Positions 12,111 through 24,600 of a DNA stretch of 64,000 nt are shown in pieces. The translations under genes were made by a program, and so were the position numbers. The stretch is from assembly GCF_963676685.1 (NCBI RefSeq), contig NC_092348.1, positions 24,155,386-24,219,385 of the forward strand, read 5' to 3'. Every line of letters starts with the position of its first letter. The stretch's first letter is position 1. The notes beneath the pieces were generated by a model. It made no database searches. It saw only the letters and a list, made by a program, of their open reading frames with translations, and was not told where the DNA came from. The stretch is from Mytilus edulis. Taxonomy: Eukaryota > Mollusca > Bivalvia > Mytilida > Mytilidae.

Positions 12111-12559
12111 ATTCTAGCTTTAGCAAAACCAGAAATGATCAAACCGAAAACTATAGAGACATCTGATAAAAGTTGAAAACGGACAGATTGGTATAACTTA
12201 AGGGAATTTATACTTCACTTGCAAAAAAAATAAAAGACACAAAGTACAGGTAAGAAAGTTATCATTAAAGCAAAATTTTCTTTTTAATCTGATCAAACAT
12301 GATCACATGAGTCATTGCCAAATCTTTTAAAAGTTTTTAGAAATATTGATTTGGATTATATTTTATTTCGCACCGGTTTGTTGTTAAACATTTAATGATA
12401 ATGCCACATAAGTCCCCCCCCCCCCCCACCCCCAAAAAAATTAAAATAAATAAAATTAAATAGTTGGAAAACAAAAAAATTGTTTATGAAAGGCTTTTAT
12501 GATAAGTATGCAATATAAGTATGAAAACTTCACAGACATTGAATATCAATGTCAGCAAT

Positions 12560-14930
12560 AAAGTCACATACATATCAGTAATGATGTCACTTATATACTT
12601 ATATGCAAGTAATGATACCACATACATGTCAACAATAATACCACATACATGTCAACAATAATACCACATACATGTCAGCAATGATACCACATACATGTCA
12701 CCAATGATACCTCATACAAGTCAGCAATAATACCAAATACATGTCAGTAATAATACCACATACATGTCAGCAATGATACCACATACATGTCAGCAATAAT
12801 ACCACATACATAACACATTGATACCACAAATATGTCAGTAATGATGCCACATACATGTCAGTAATAATACCACATACATGTAAGCAATAACACCACATAC
12901 ATGCCAGTAATAAAACAACATACATGTCAGTAATAATACCACATACATGTCAGCAATAACACAACATACATGTCAGCAATAATACCACATGCATGTCAGT
13001 AATGATACCCCATACATGTCAGTAATGATACCACATATATGTCAACAATAATACACATACATGTCAACAATTATACCACATACATTTAAGCAATAATACC
13101 ACATACATAACAACAACGATACCACATACATGTCAGTAATAATACCATATACATGTCACTAATGGTACCAAATACATGTCAACAGTAATACCACAAACAT
13201 GTCAGCAATGATACCACATACATGTCAACAATGATACCACATACATGTAAGCAATGATTCCATATACATGTCAGTAATGTTACCATTTACATGTCAGCAA
13301 AAAAACAACTTATATGTCAGCTATTATACCACATACATGTCAGCAATAATATCACATACATGTCAGTAATAATACAACTTATATTTCATCATTTATATCA
13401 CATATATCTCAGTAATGAGGTCACTTATATACTTTTATGTAAGTAATGTCAACAATAATACCACATACCAGTAAGTAATGATACCAAGTACATGTCAACA
13501 ATAATACCACATTCATGTCATTTATGATATCACATACATGTCAACAATTATACCACACACATGTCAGCAATGATACCACATACATGTCAGTTATTATACC
13601 ACATATGTGTTAGCAATAATACCACATACATGTCAACAATTAAACCACACACATGTCAGCAATGATACCACATACATGTCAGTAATGATACCACATACAT
13701 GTCAGCAATAATACCACTTATATGTTAACAATTATACCACATGCATGTCAGTAATAACACAACATACATGTCAGTAATGATACAAAAAAATGTCAGTTAT
13801 AGTACCACATCCATGTAAGCTATGATACCGCATACATGTCAGAAATAATACAGCTTACATGTACATGTCAAAAATGATACCAAATACATGTCAGAAATGA
13901 TACTAAATACATGTCAAAAATAATACCACATACATGTCAGCAATAATACCACATACATGTCAGCTATGTAACTACATACATGTCAGCAACAATACCACAT
14001 ACTTGTCAACAATAATACCACACATGTTAGTAATGATACACCATACATGTCAACAATATACCAAACACATGTCAGTCAGGATACACCATACATATCAGTA
14101 CTGATACACTATACATGTCAGTAATTATACCACATACATATCAGCAATCATTCCACATACATGTCAGTAATATTACCACTTACATGTCAGTAATGATACC
14201 ACATACATGTCAGCAATTATACCACATACATGTCAGTAATATTACCACATACATGTCACCAATAATACCACATATATGACAGCAATAATACCACATACAT
14301 GTCACCAATGATACCACATACATGTCAGTAATAATACCACATACATGTCACCAATAATACCGCATACATGTCAGCAATAATACCACATACATGTCACCAA
14401 TAATACCACATATATGTCAGTAATGATACCACATACAGGTCAGCAATAATACCACATACATGTCAGTAATGCTGCCTAATACTTGTTATGTCAGTAATGA
14501 TACCACTTACAAATCAGTTATAATACACCATACATGTCATCAATTATATCACACAAATGTACGAAATGATACACCATACATGTCAGTAATAATATAATAT
14601 ACATATCAGCAATAATACCACATACATGTCAGTAATGTTACCACATACATGTCAGTAATGATACCGCATATATGTCAACAATAATACCACTTACATGTCA
14701 GTAATGATACACCATACATTGCAGTAATGCTACCACATGCATGTCAGTAATAATACCCACATACATGTCAGTACTGATAATACATACACGTCACAAACAC
14801 GTCATATGTATGACAGAAATGACGTCACATATATGACAGATATGATACCACATATGTTAGCACTATACCACATTCAATTCAGTAATGATGCCACATACAT
14901 TACACCATTGGAATCACATATTTCTGCAAC
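12560..14930 (+). repeat. 23-bp minisatellite array, about 100 units
   Basis: Consensus unit ataccacatacatgtcagta plus ata, period 23. Units vary by substitution, mainly agcaat/agtaat/accaat and aat/gat before accac, with a few indels. Each unit contains the palindrome acatgt. Poly-C and A-rich tracts occur just before it (about 12414-12470). No coding capacity; a short ORF at 14737 is a by-product. Confidence 0.95.
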
Positions 14931-14939
14931 CTGTATGTA

Positions 14940-15596
14940 AATTGAAAAATACTTGGAAGGAAAAATAATTTAACTGTTTAAATTGTCATTGAATTAGAAA
15001 CTACCAAACAAATCAAATTTATTTTTGTTGCATTGAAAAAAAACCTTGATACCCCAAATTGAAATTCCACTGATACTATTTTATAATTTATTTGCATAAA
15101 TTATAACTATGAATTACAAAACATGAGAATGAGAATGAAAATGTTTATATAATTTGAATGTGTTATATTAAATATTTAAGAAAAAATTTCACTTGAGTGA
15201 TTTTCTTTTGTATCAAGTATCAAATATCAAACTATCACATGTTTTTTTGTGTATTACTTCATCTACTTGTTCAACTAGATAATAGCCATAATATATTCAG
15301 CAATGTTATTTCATCTAATTTGGGAACAGTAAGGGGTTCGTTAATATCGATTGCTGAACATACCAATCTATTTCTAAAACATATGAGATTTATTCTAATC
15401 ATCAATAAGCAATGGTAAAATATATAAAGGGCAGACCACTGGTAAAATAAAATTCGACAACCAACATTGCTCTTGCCTATTTTTATAAAACGTAGCTGTG
15501 TCCATCCAAAAAAGGTGTTTTTCGTTCTTTCCTCGCCCCTCTATCATTTTAACTTTTATTGTTCTGATCTTCGACATTATAAAACAGATGTGCCGA
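14940..15596. other. AT-rich intergenic DNA
   Basis: No gene, repeat array or RNA recognised. Confidence 0.4.
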
Positions 15597-15840
15597 GGCA
15601 GGCGCGGATCCAGAAGGGGGGGGGGGGGGGGGTTCCGGGGGTTGGAGCACCCGAGATCCCTCCAGTTTTGGTAGGGTTTGTGTGGCTTAGTCTTTTTTTC
15701 TATGTTGTGTTTTGTGTGATATTGTTTGTCTGTTTCTGTTTTTCTTTTTAGTCTTGGCGTTGTCAGTTTATTTTTTATTTATGAGTTCAAATGTACCTCT
15801 GGTATCTTTCACCCTTCTTTTCTTTACAATTTTTTATTAT
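15597..15840 (+). repeat. Dispersed repeats with a G17 run
   Basis: Starts gcaggcgcggatccagaagg followed by a long G run, then gttggagcacccgag. A second piece, ttagtcttggcgttgtcag to ctggtatctttcaccctt, resembles a separate dispersed repeat. Family assignment from memory only. Confidence 0.5.
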
Positions 15841-16189
15841 AATTGTGTCTTGTCGTCGTTTTCTTTTATTCCTCAGTGTTGAAGGCATGCTTTTTTGATT
15901 GTCCCTTTAGTGTCTTCTAGCGTCTCTTTATTCTTACAAGATCATTGTCTAAATACCTTTTCTTACATGAGATATATACATGTACAGAATTATTTGACAA
16001 ATGTACCCATTTAACTTACATTATATACAGTATAACGAAGTATTAGATTATTAGATAATGTCTATTGTTAGATTATCACCGTTCCACATCGCTACTGTAA
16101 GTAAATACGTTAATGTTGGTACAAAAGAAACATTTACAAAAGTAATTCCACCTATTCATCTCAATTAACCGTCTTCTCTATTAACTATT

Positions 16190-16500
16190 GCGTATTATGT
16201 ATCGTATAAAAGTGAGTTCAAAAATTTAAGTATTTTCTGGGCATGTAATTTTTGCACCTGTCCCAAATTAGGAGCTTCTTGTATGTTTTTTTTTTTAAAT
16301 TTAGTTCATTTATATGTTTTGGAGTTTAGAATGACGTTCATTATAACTGAACTAGTACATATTTTTGTTAAGGGCCCACCTGAAGTCCACTACCGGGTGC
16401 GGGACATTCTTCCTGTGTTGAAGACCCATTAGAGGCCTTTGGCTGTTTTTGATTTTTTACTCTTCGGTCGGGTTGTTGTCTGTTTGAAACATTCCCAATT
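16190..16500 (+). repeat. Penelope-family 3' UTR remnant
   Basis: Contains cctgtcccaaattaggagc, actgaactagtacatattt, ccgggtgcgggacattc and cggtcgggttgttgtctgtt in the same order as the UTRs at 18.9-19.2 kb and 47.4-47.7 kb, more diverged. Confidence 0.7.
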
Positions 16501-16562
16501 TGCATGTTTATGTAAGATTAGAAGATGACCGAACATCATCCAAGTTCAGAACTAAACAACTG

Positions 16563-16622
16563 ATAGGTTGCAGCTTTTTTTTTATATATAAAATATTTAC
16601 TATAAAAAAAGCTGCAACCTAT
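16563..16622. mobile_element. Miniature hairpin element flanked by TA
   Basis: TA, GGTTGCAGCTTTTTTT, an AT-rich loop of about 20 nt, AAAAAAAGCTGCAACC, TA. The arms are near-perfect complements. The tip GGTTGCA and the TA flanks are the same as in the 448-bp elements at 60776 and 62460. Confidence 0.7.
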
Positions 16623-16739
16623 CTACAGATCAGTGGCCATTACAGTATACAGGAATTGAAACCTCGGTATAATATGCCATTAAAAAAAGTTTTTGAAAGA
16701 CAATTAGTATTCACAAAATTCTTTATGTAAAGATCATAT

Positions 16740-17170
16740 TATGGTTATTAAACAGAGACTTTGTGATATTGTCAAACAAGATGATGCTACTTTAGAAAGT
16801 TCATCAAAATGTTTTCTGTATAGATATATGATATCCAATTTTTCTTTGCAGTCATATTTGTGTAAACCCATGTATACCCGAAATTTATAAAAAGTGTATT
16901 GTTAAATTTAGATTGTCATCACATAATCTAGCTATAGAGAAGGGAAGGTATTCCAATGATAATAGAAACCTTAGAACCTGTACATTGTGTATTGATGATA
17001 TTGAGGATGAAATGCATTTTATTTTATCATGTCCATTATATTCTAATTTGCGTGAGTGTTTGATAAAACATATTATTGGCGTAAGCCATCTGTATATAAA
17101 CTTTTACAATTATTAAGAACTACTAATGTAAAAGACTTGTGCAACTTTGGAAAATATATATTTAGAGCAC
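16740..17170 (+). pseudogene. LINE ORF2 C-terminal remnant
   Basis: Frames give QRLCDIVKQDDATLESSSKC, then after a shift RLSSHNLAIEKGRYSNDNR, then CTLCIDDIEDEMHFILSCPL. The C-x2-C-x9-H-x4-C pattern followed by PLYSNLRE is the usual C-terminal cysteine motif of many LINE proteins. Broken by frameshifts; it abuts the Penelope copy at 17321. Same family type as 58579-58915. Confidence 0.75.
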
Positions 17171-17320
17171 TGAAGCTCAGAAATGACTGTTTTCAGTAAG
17201 ATGATTTGTAATTCATTTGTTACAAATATTTGCTATTTGGAATTATATTTATATGTATTTATTTTTTGTGTATGTTAAACTTCTGTCTGTTTTGTCATGA
17301 TCGTATATTTTTGTAATCTA

Positions 17321-19193
17321 TATGTACTGGCTTCCGAAGCTACACAAAACGCCTTACAAATATAGATTTATTTCGTCTTCAAGCCATTGTTCCACTACTA
17401 AATTGTCTATTCTTCTTACCAGCACACTTGGTACAATTAAAAACCTGATAATAAATTGTTCAAATAAGGCCTTCGAAAATAGTGGAATTATTTACTTTTG
17501 GAGTGTCAAGAACTCGTTGGAAGTACTTGATAAATTGCATGCTTATATTGGTGATTTTAAATCTGTTCAAAGTTTTGATTTTTCTACCCTGTATTCCACA
17601 TTGCCTCACATTCTCATTAAGAAAAAATTCACACACCTAATTAAATGGGCATTTAAAAAGTCAGAATGTGAATATATATATGTTCAAACTCTTTTAGGTC
17701 ATTTTTTAGTAGCAATAAACAAAAAAACTATGTCAATTGGACATGCTTTGATACTATATATGCCCTTGAATTTTTACTAGATAATATTTTTGTTCGCTTT
17801 GGGGATTCCGTATATCGTCAGATTATCGGAATTCCAATGGGGACTAACTGTGCACCACTTATTGCGGACCTGTTTTTGTATTGCTATGAGTTACAATTTA
17901 TGACAAAAATAAGCAAAGACCCATCGAAACAACATCTGATAAACAAATTTAATAATACTTTTAGATATTTGGATGATATTTTGGCTCTGAATAATGACGA
18001 CTTCAGTATGTATATTAAAGAAATTTATCCTGTTGAATTAACTTACTTTAAATAAAGCTAATACTAACAATGACCACTGCCCTTTCCTCGATCTTGATAT
18101 CTATATCACTAACGGAAAGTTGAATACTAAAATTTATGATAAAAGAGATGATTTTTCATTTCCTATCGTTAATTATCCATTTTTAGATGGTGACGTTCCC
18201 TTGTAACCATCTTACGGTGTTTATATATCTCAACTAGTACGATTCGCTCGTGTATGTAACAATGTTTTAGATTTTAACGAGAGAAATTTATGTATTACTG
18301 AAAAATTATTACACCAGGGTTTTCGATATCACAAACTAGTCAAAACATTTACTAAATTTTATCATCGGTATAATGACATCATTCGTAAATATAGCTCAAC
18401 ATGCAGACTTCTTATACGTTCAGGTATTTCACATCCAATTTTTTATGGAAATATTCTTTATAAAGCACAAAGGTGTCAGTATTCACTTCAAAAACTAACA
18501 AAACCTTTGAATAGACTTATTAAGAAGGGAGATAGTTACGATACTGTTGTCAGGTCATTAAAGATTGCATATTTTGGCGATAATATTGATTCACTTATAG
18601 GGTCTTTGCATCGGAACTAAACACATTTATTCAAAAACCAGTTGTTGGCATGACACGGGTTATGTTCTTCTCATAAATGTTATGATGGTATGATACTAGA
18701 CTCCTAACGGGAAGGATTGTGCCTGATGTTCATATGATGAAATCATAATCTTTCAGTCAGTTTAATTGAAGTCTGGAGCTGGCATGTCAGTTAACTGCTA
18801 GTAGTCTGTTGTTATGTATTATTGTCATTTTGTTTATTTTCTTTGGTTACATCTTCTGACATCAGACTCGGACTTCTCTTGAACTGAATTTTAATGTGCG
18901 TATTGTTATGCGTTTACTTTTCTACATTGGCTAGAGGTATAGGGGGAGGGTTGAGATCTCACAAACATGTTTAACCCCGCCGCATTTTTGCGCCTGTCCC
19001 AAGTCAGGAGCCTCTGGCCTTTGTTAGTCTTGTATTATTTTAATTTTAGTTTCTTGTGTACAATTTGGAAATTAGTATGGCGTTCATTATCACTGAACTA
19101 GTATATATTTGTTTAGGGGCCAGTTGAAGGACGCCTCCGGGTGCGGGAATTTCTCGCTACATTGAAGACCTGTTGGTGACCTTCTGCTGTTGT
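17321..19193 (+). mobile_element. Penelope-like retroelement copy 1, 5' truncated
   Basis: Reverse-transcriptase coding remnant 17321-18620, then 3' UTR. Starts YWLPKLHKTPYKYRFISSSS; RT motif A SFDFSTLYSTLPH; motif B MGTNCAPLIADLFLY near 17837; catalytic motif C RYLDDIL near 17970. Frameshifts around 17776 and 18040 and further lesions downstream. The protein ends ...LIGSLHRN with no GIY-YIG domain after the RT, as expected if the nuclease sits at the N terminus. Very close to copy 2 (45741-47695). Its 3' UTR is split by element H2 and resumes at 20572-20640. Confidence 0.88.
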
Positions 19194-19228
19194 TATACGC
19201 CCGGGACGGGACGTATTATGGTATACCG

Positions 19229-19363
19229 TTGTCCGTCCGTCTGTCCGTCCGTCCGTCCGTCTGTCCGTCCGTCCGTCCGTCCGTCCGTCTGTCCGTCCGT
19301 CCGTCCGTCCGTCCGTCTGTCCGTCCGTCCGTCCGTCCGTCCGTCTGTCCGTCCGTCCGTCGT
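19229..19363 (+). repeat. CCGT/CTGT microsatellite
   Basis: Long run of ccgt with scattered ctgt units. It creates four overlapping open frames (SVRPSVCPSV or DGRTDGRTDG) that are not genes. Confidence 0.95.
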
Positions 19364-19366
19364 CCA

Positions 19367-20487
19367 CACTTCGGACAATAACTCAAAAACACTTTCACCA
19401 ATTTCCAAGAAACTTTGGTGAATTGTTTATATCTATTGACGTAAGCTCCCTTTCGTTTTTTTTTAATTTCAGATTTTAAGTTTTGGATTTATGGGGCTTT
19501 ATTCATAAAAAAGGGGGGATTTTCAACACTTCGGACAATAACTCAAAAAGGCTTTCACCAATGTCCATGAAACTTTAATGAATTGTTTATATCTATTGAC
19601 GTAAGCTCCCTTTCGTTTTTTTTTAATTTCAGATTTTAAGTTTTGGATTTATGGGGCTTTATTCATAAAAAAGGGGGGATTTTCAACACTTCGGACAATA
19701 ACTCAAAAAGGCTTTCACCAATAACCATGAAACTTTGGTGAATTGTTTATATCTATTGATGTAAGCTCCCTTTCGTTTTTTTTTTAATTTCAGATTTTAA
19801 GTTTTGGATTTATGGGGCTTTATTCATAAAAAAAGGGGGATTTTTAACACTTCGGACAATAACTCAAAATGGCTTTCACCAATGTCCATGAAACTTTGGT
19901 GAATTGTTTATATCTATTGATGTAAGCTCCCTTTCAATTTTTATTAATTTCAGATTTTAAGTTTTGGATTTATGGGGCTTTCTTCATAAAAAAAGGGGGA
20001 TTTTTAACACTTCGGACAATAACTCAAAAAGGCTTTCACCAATGTCCATGAAACTTTGGTGAATTGTTTATATCTATTGATGTAAGCTCCCTTTCAATTT
20101 TTATTAATTTGAGATTTTAAGTTTTGGATTTATGGGGCTTTATTCATAAAAAAAGGGGGATTTTTAACACTTCGGACAATAACTCAAAAAGGCTTTCACC
20201 AATGTCCATGAAACTTTGGTGAATTGTTTATATCTATTGATGTAAGCTCCCTTTCAATTTTTATTAATTTGAGATTTTAAGTTTTGGATTTATGGGGCTT
20301 TATTCATAAAAAAAGGGGGATTTTTAACACTTCGGACAATAACTCAAAAAGGCTTTCACCAATGTCCATGAAACTTTGGTGAATTGTTTATATCTATTGA
20401 TGTAAGCTCCCTTTCAACTTTTATAAATTTCAGATTTTACATTTCCGTGTTATGAATTTTTATGCTTAAAAAAGGGGGGATTTTCCA
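19367..20487 (+). repeat. Seven tandem 160-bp units
   Basis: Unit begins cacttcggacaataactcaa; starts at 19367, 19527, 19687, 19848, 20008, 20168 and 20328. The middle units are nearly identical. The first joins the microsatellite and the last decays after about 20430. The 160-bp length is typical of tandem cores in bivalve pearl-like elements (family knowledge). Confidence 0.93.
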
Positions 20488-20640
20488 ATTTTGGGACAAT
20501 ACATTTAAAGCATAAAAGACAAGTTAAAAGAGCAACGGGCGTATCATGCGCTAAAGCGCAGCCCTTTATTTTTTTCTATGGTCGGGTTGTTGTCTCTTTT
20601 GCACATTCCCCATTTCCATTCCCAATTTTATTAGTATATA

Positions 20641-21642
20641 TTGATTATACATGTACCTATATGTTGTAAAACATTTGGTTGATAAAGAATTGAAAAGTTT
20701 TGGTTGAAAATCACGAATTAAGAGAAAACGTTTTTTCACACCTTTTCCTAAAAATATTTTCGTGCTACATATCGGGTAGCATTATATTTGACAATTACAT
20801 CCTACATTACTGTCGTTATTAAAAAGTCAACACAAAAGACCTTTTAAATATATTTTTTTTTATTTCATAATTGAGTTACAAAGAGTATTCGTTGATAAAA
20901 TTATAACAAGATAAAAAAAAACATTTGGCATTAAAATGAGGATATAAAGATTCATCAATCTAACAACAGTTTGTTTAACATATAAAAAATATGTGCTGCA
21001 TATTAAAAACTCTCAGTACAGACAAATGCATTGAAGTGTTCAATTGAATATCGCAGGTGAAAGTCAAAATTTTTGAAATATATAAATATTCAGTAGATAT
21101 ACATATATATAAAAAAAAACTTTGTTGGTCATCCGTGTTACAACTTTATTCAGCTCTGATTGTGAATATACACTAACCATGCAAAACATGTTTGTTATTG
21201 AGCCCATTTAATAGCATACATGTTCAGACATCATTGTGTTTTTTTACTGTATTCTGTCTTTCAAAATCACGAAAAAAAATATAACATATACATAACTATA
21301 GACATGGACACTATATTTTACTATTAAAGCTATCGTATTTTAAAGGTAAAGAAGAAAACGTAAAATCCCCATTTTAATGAGAACGACATCCAAATGTGTT
21401 TTGTTCTTTGTCCGTATACTACACTATATATACTATATGGCCTTTGATTTTCGTGTCGTTTGATTGCTGTCTCAACAACGGTGTCCGCATCTGCCGTTGA
21501 TTATATTAAAAAATACAGTCAAACTAAATATACAACAGTAAATCGTGTTAATATACAGAACATCATAGTACTGTCCGCATACGTAAAATATACAATATAA
21601 ATAGATAATAGAAATAACAATTATAATTAATATGGAACACTT
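20641..21642. other. Downstream region of transporter A
   Basis: Probable 3' UTR and flank of the minus-strand gene. AATAAA-type signals on the minus strand occur near 21145-21150 and about 20868. No coding sequence seen. Confidence 0.4.
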
Positions 21643-24600
21643 TTATATCACAGTGGTTCTCCCATTTTCTACATCCAAAGTTATTTCCTTTGAGCTCTTT
21701 TTACTTTTAGGTTTTTTCACCTTTGTACTTCCGTTTTCGTTCTTCTTTGTACTTCCGTTTGCATTTTTCTTTGTACTTCCGTTTTCATTCGGAACACTGT
21801 CGTACTTATTCTTGTTACATCGTTTGTATATCAGGTATGGGACAGTAATTAGAAATAACGGAAGTGGAGTCATAACAGCAGAAGCGATTGGTGCCACAGC
21901 TGCAATAAATCCATCCGGTGGTGGAAAAGCATACATCATTAGAATCATGGCAATTCCTGTATTCTGCATCCCTGTCTCAATTGCGACAGTCTTTACGCGC
22001 TGCCATGGTAATCTAAAGATGAAAGCTATCAAGCCTCCCAAAAGATATCCGAAATACGGCAGTAAGCAACCAGCCAATACGATTTTTGGTTTAAAGAGTT
22101 TAAAAATATAAAGATTTGAGTAGATACCAACAGTCAACAGCAAAACAATACAAACAACGGTTACTGGTCTGATTACCTTTATTAAGACCTTCGTTACTTT
22201 CGGAAGTTTATGCTGTAAGAATACTCCTACAAACAGCGGAACTATCAGTATCAACAACGTTGTAAATATATTGAGAAATGGAACTTGGACTGTGCCGTCT
22301 ATGAACTGTTGCCCCAGTGTGTAGAGCCACAGCGGCATCATTCCTGTAAAATATATGTATTACATATAAGTCAAAATTGTGGAATTCTCAATGCAATGGT
22401 ATAAACAATATAAAACAATTTGACCACCATAAGAAGTCACGTTCATTTCTGTTACTAGTATTATCTTGATTGATGCCGTTACAAGACAAGTAAGTTAGTC
22501 ACACTTACATTTCTATTGTGCTTGCGGAACTGAGTACCAACTTAGAAAACAAGTTGTATCTCTATATTTCACAGGAAATACAAATAAATGGTAGCAAAAA
22601 TATATAATAAAAAACGGTGAAAATTATTTATTAAAACTTTTTTTCATAACTGCATCCCTTTAGTATTTAGGTTTGAGAGATGTTTAAGTGTGTGGTTTGC
22701 TTTGTTTATTTTTGTTAGTAGAATATCTATCGGACATATCTTATGTCCGAAAAAAACACCCAACAGGTGTCTGCTTATCGATGTGGACCACAAAATGAGT
22801 TCCGTGATAAATATAATAACTGTAGACACTTATTTTTCTGTTATTCGCTCTTGATAAGAAAAAAAGGCATGGGATAAAGGGCTGTTCTTCATCTCAAAGT
22901 CACAGTGAGACCTTCAACACGAAGCAAACAAATCTGACCGCAAACTGGACACAGTTATTGTCCTTTGGGTTTTCGTTGTCTACGAATATAGTCCCTAGTG
23001 TAAACAGTGTATAACTTGCATGTTTTATTTGATACATTTCCCAATTTATTTCTTGATATCAAATGCATGAAATATATAGGAGGATGTAATTACATGTCAA
23101 AAAAATTTGGGTGCTGAATCTTTATGTTAAGTAGTGATTTGGTTCAGTTCAAAAAGGTCAAATTTTATCACGTCTGAAGCTGTCAAACTGAATTTTACAC
23201 CCCCTTAACACAGAATTTTCAATATTTTGAGTTCGAGCTGGTAGAAGTTTCTATAATTTTGATATTATTTGTCTCACTGGTAGTACACTACACTGTAAAA
23301 ATCTTTTTGAGAAAGAGCCGGTGCGATTTATTTAATTTGAATTTATTGTCTAAAAGAAATGCACTACGAAATAACTGTGTTCTCGGGCCAGTTAAGTCGG
23401 CACATACTCTACATAGCGAACACATACTCCATATATTAAAACATCTTTTTAACGGATGTTTTAATTTCCTTTTACTCACCCAAAGCCATGATAGTACTGA
23501 GTGCTGTCATGGTGATAGATAGAGAAAGGTCTCCGCCGAGGAGAAACGAGTAAATATTACTGGCTCCGCCACCTGGACAACAAGCGGCAACAAATATACC
23601 AAGCGCTACATCCGGTCGGTCAGCAGTCACCAGCTTAGCAATACCATAACCCAACTGGAATAAAATAATGAATTTTGAACACATTAAAAAAATAATGATA
23701 AAAGAAAATGTGTAGTCCTATCTTAAAGGATACACCAACGTGGACCTTAAATTGAAAATTTCAATACCAATCCAACCGGACTACGAGGCATTAAAATTGA
23801 GAATGGAAATGGAAATTCATTGAATGGATATGTCTTTACAACCATCGGACTGTTTATTGATACCACGGGCCGTAAATATTATGTTACAGAAGGATACACT
23901 CATTAGACATTTCCATCCTATACATTTGACTTGGATGGAGAGTTGTCTCATTGTCACTGATACCACATCTTCTTATGTCTATTCATTTTATAAATGTTTA
24001 AATGACTATATCTCAAGAAGTATAAATGCAACTCAGATGTTATAATTTAGAGATATTAAGATGCAGTTTATCGAGTTCTCAAATGCACATAAAATTTCAT
24101 AAAAATCCGAAATACCGTCCGATGCATAAACAAATTAATTGATAAAAGTAATTTCAACAGACTCATTTAAGTCGTTCAATGAAGTCAATGGTCCCTGTGC
24201 TACATATTTAAAATGGTATTTAAATCGAATGGTACAGGTCTTTGTGAAATAAAGTAGTAAAACCCGTTTAAATATATTAAATATGACAATGACATACACA
24301 CATGATATCTACTTTCAAAGCGTAATAGGTTATTTAAACATATACATGTATGTACAATATACATGTACAGGAATCAAAATTGTGCATGCATGTGAGTAAC
24401 ACGTGACACAGTATGACATAAGCAGGAAAAATTGTAAACGTGACATTCCAAATACATCTACGATTCATAGATTCAATCGTTGTAATCAATAGCCAGCGGC
24501 CAATATTACAGACAGTGAGACTAAAACGTGAACTCTAAGAGTCCGTGTGAGACCTGTTGCATTGAAAATTATATGTCCCTATCAAACGTGTCCTTGGTTT

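Larger units (their letters stand above)
19194..20571 (+). mobile_element. Helentron-like element H2 with microsatellite and 160-bp repeats
   Basis: Starts TATACGCCCGGGACGGGACG (local inverted repeat ATACG...CGTAT), then a CCGT/CTGT microsatellite and seven tandem 160-bp units. It ends with subterminal CGGGCGTAT and the hairpin TGCGCTaaAGCGCA (20547-20560), then gcccttta. It sits inside the 3' UTR of Penelope copy 1: the sequence before it (ccttctgctgttgt) and after it (tctatggtcgggttgttgtc) are contiguous at 47.6 kb. The plan resembles the pearl/Helentron-associated elements known from bivalves. Confidence 0.75.

Noticed and set aside
12560-14930. CRISPR-like regular short repeats
   Set aside because: Continuous 23-bp tandem units without unique spacers, in a eukaryotic genome.
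19113-19421. Five overlapping ORFs with SVRPSV or DGRTDG repeats
   Set aside because: By-products of the CCGT/CTGT microsatellite.
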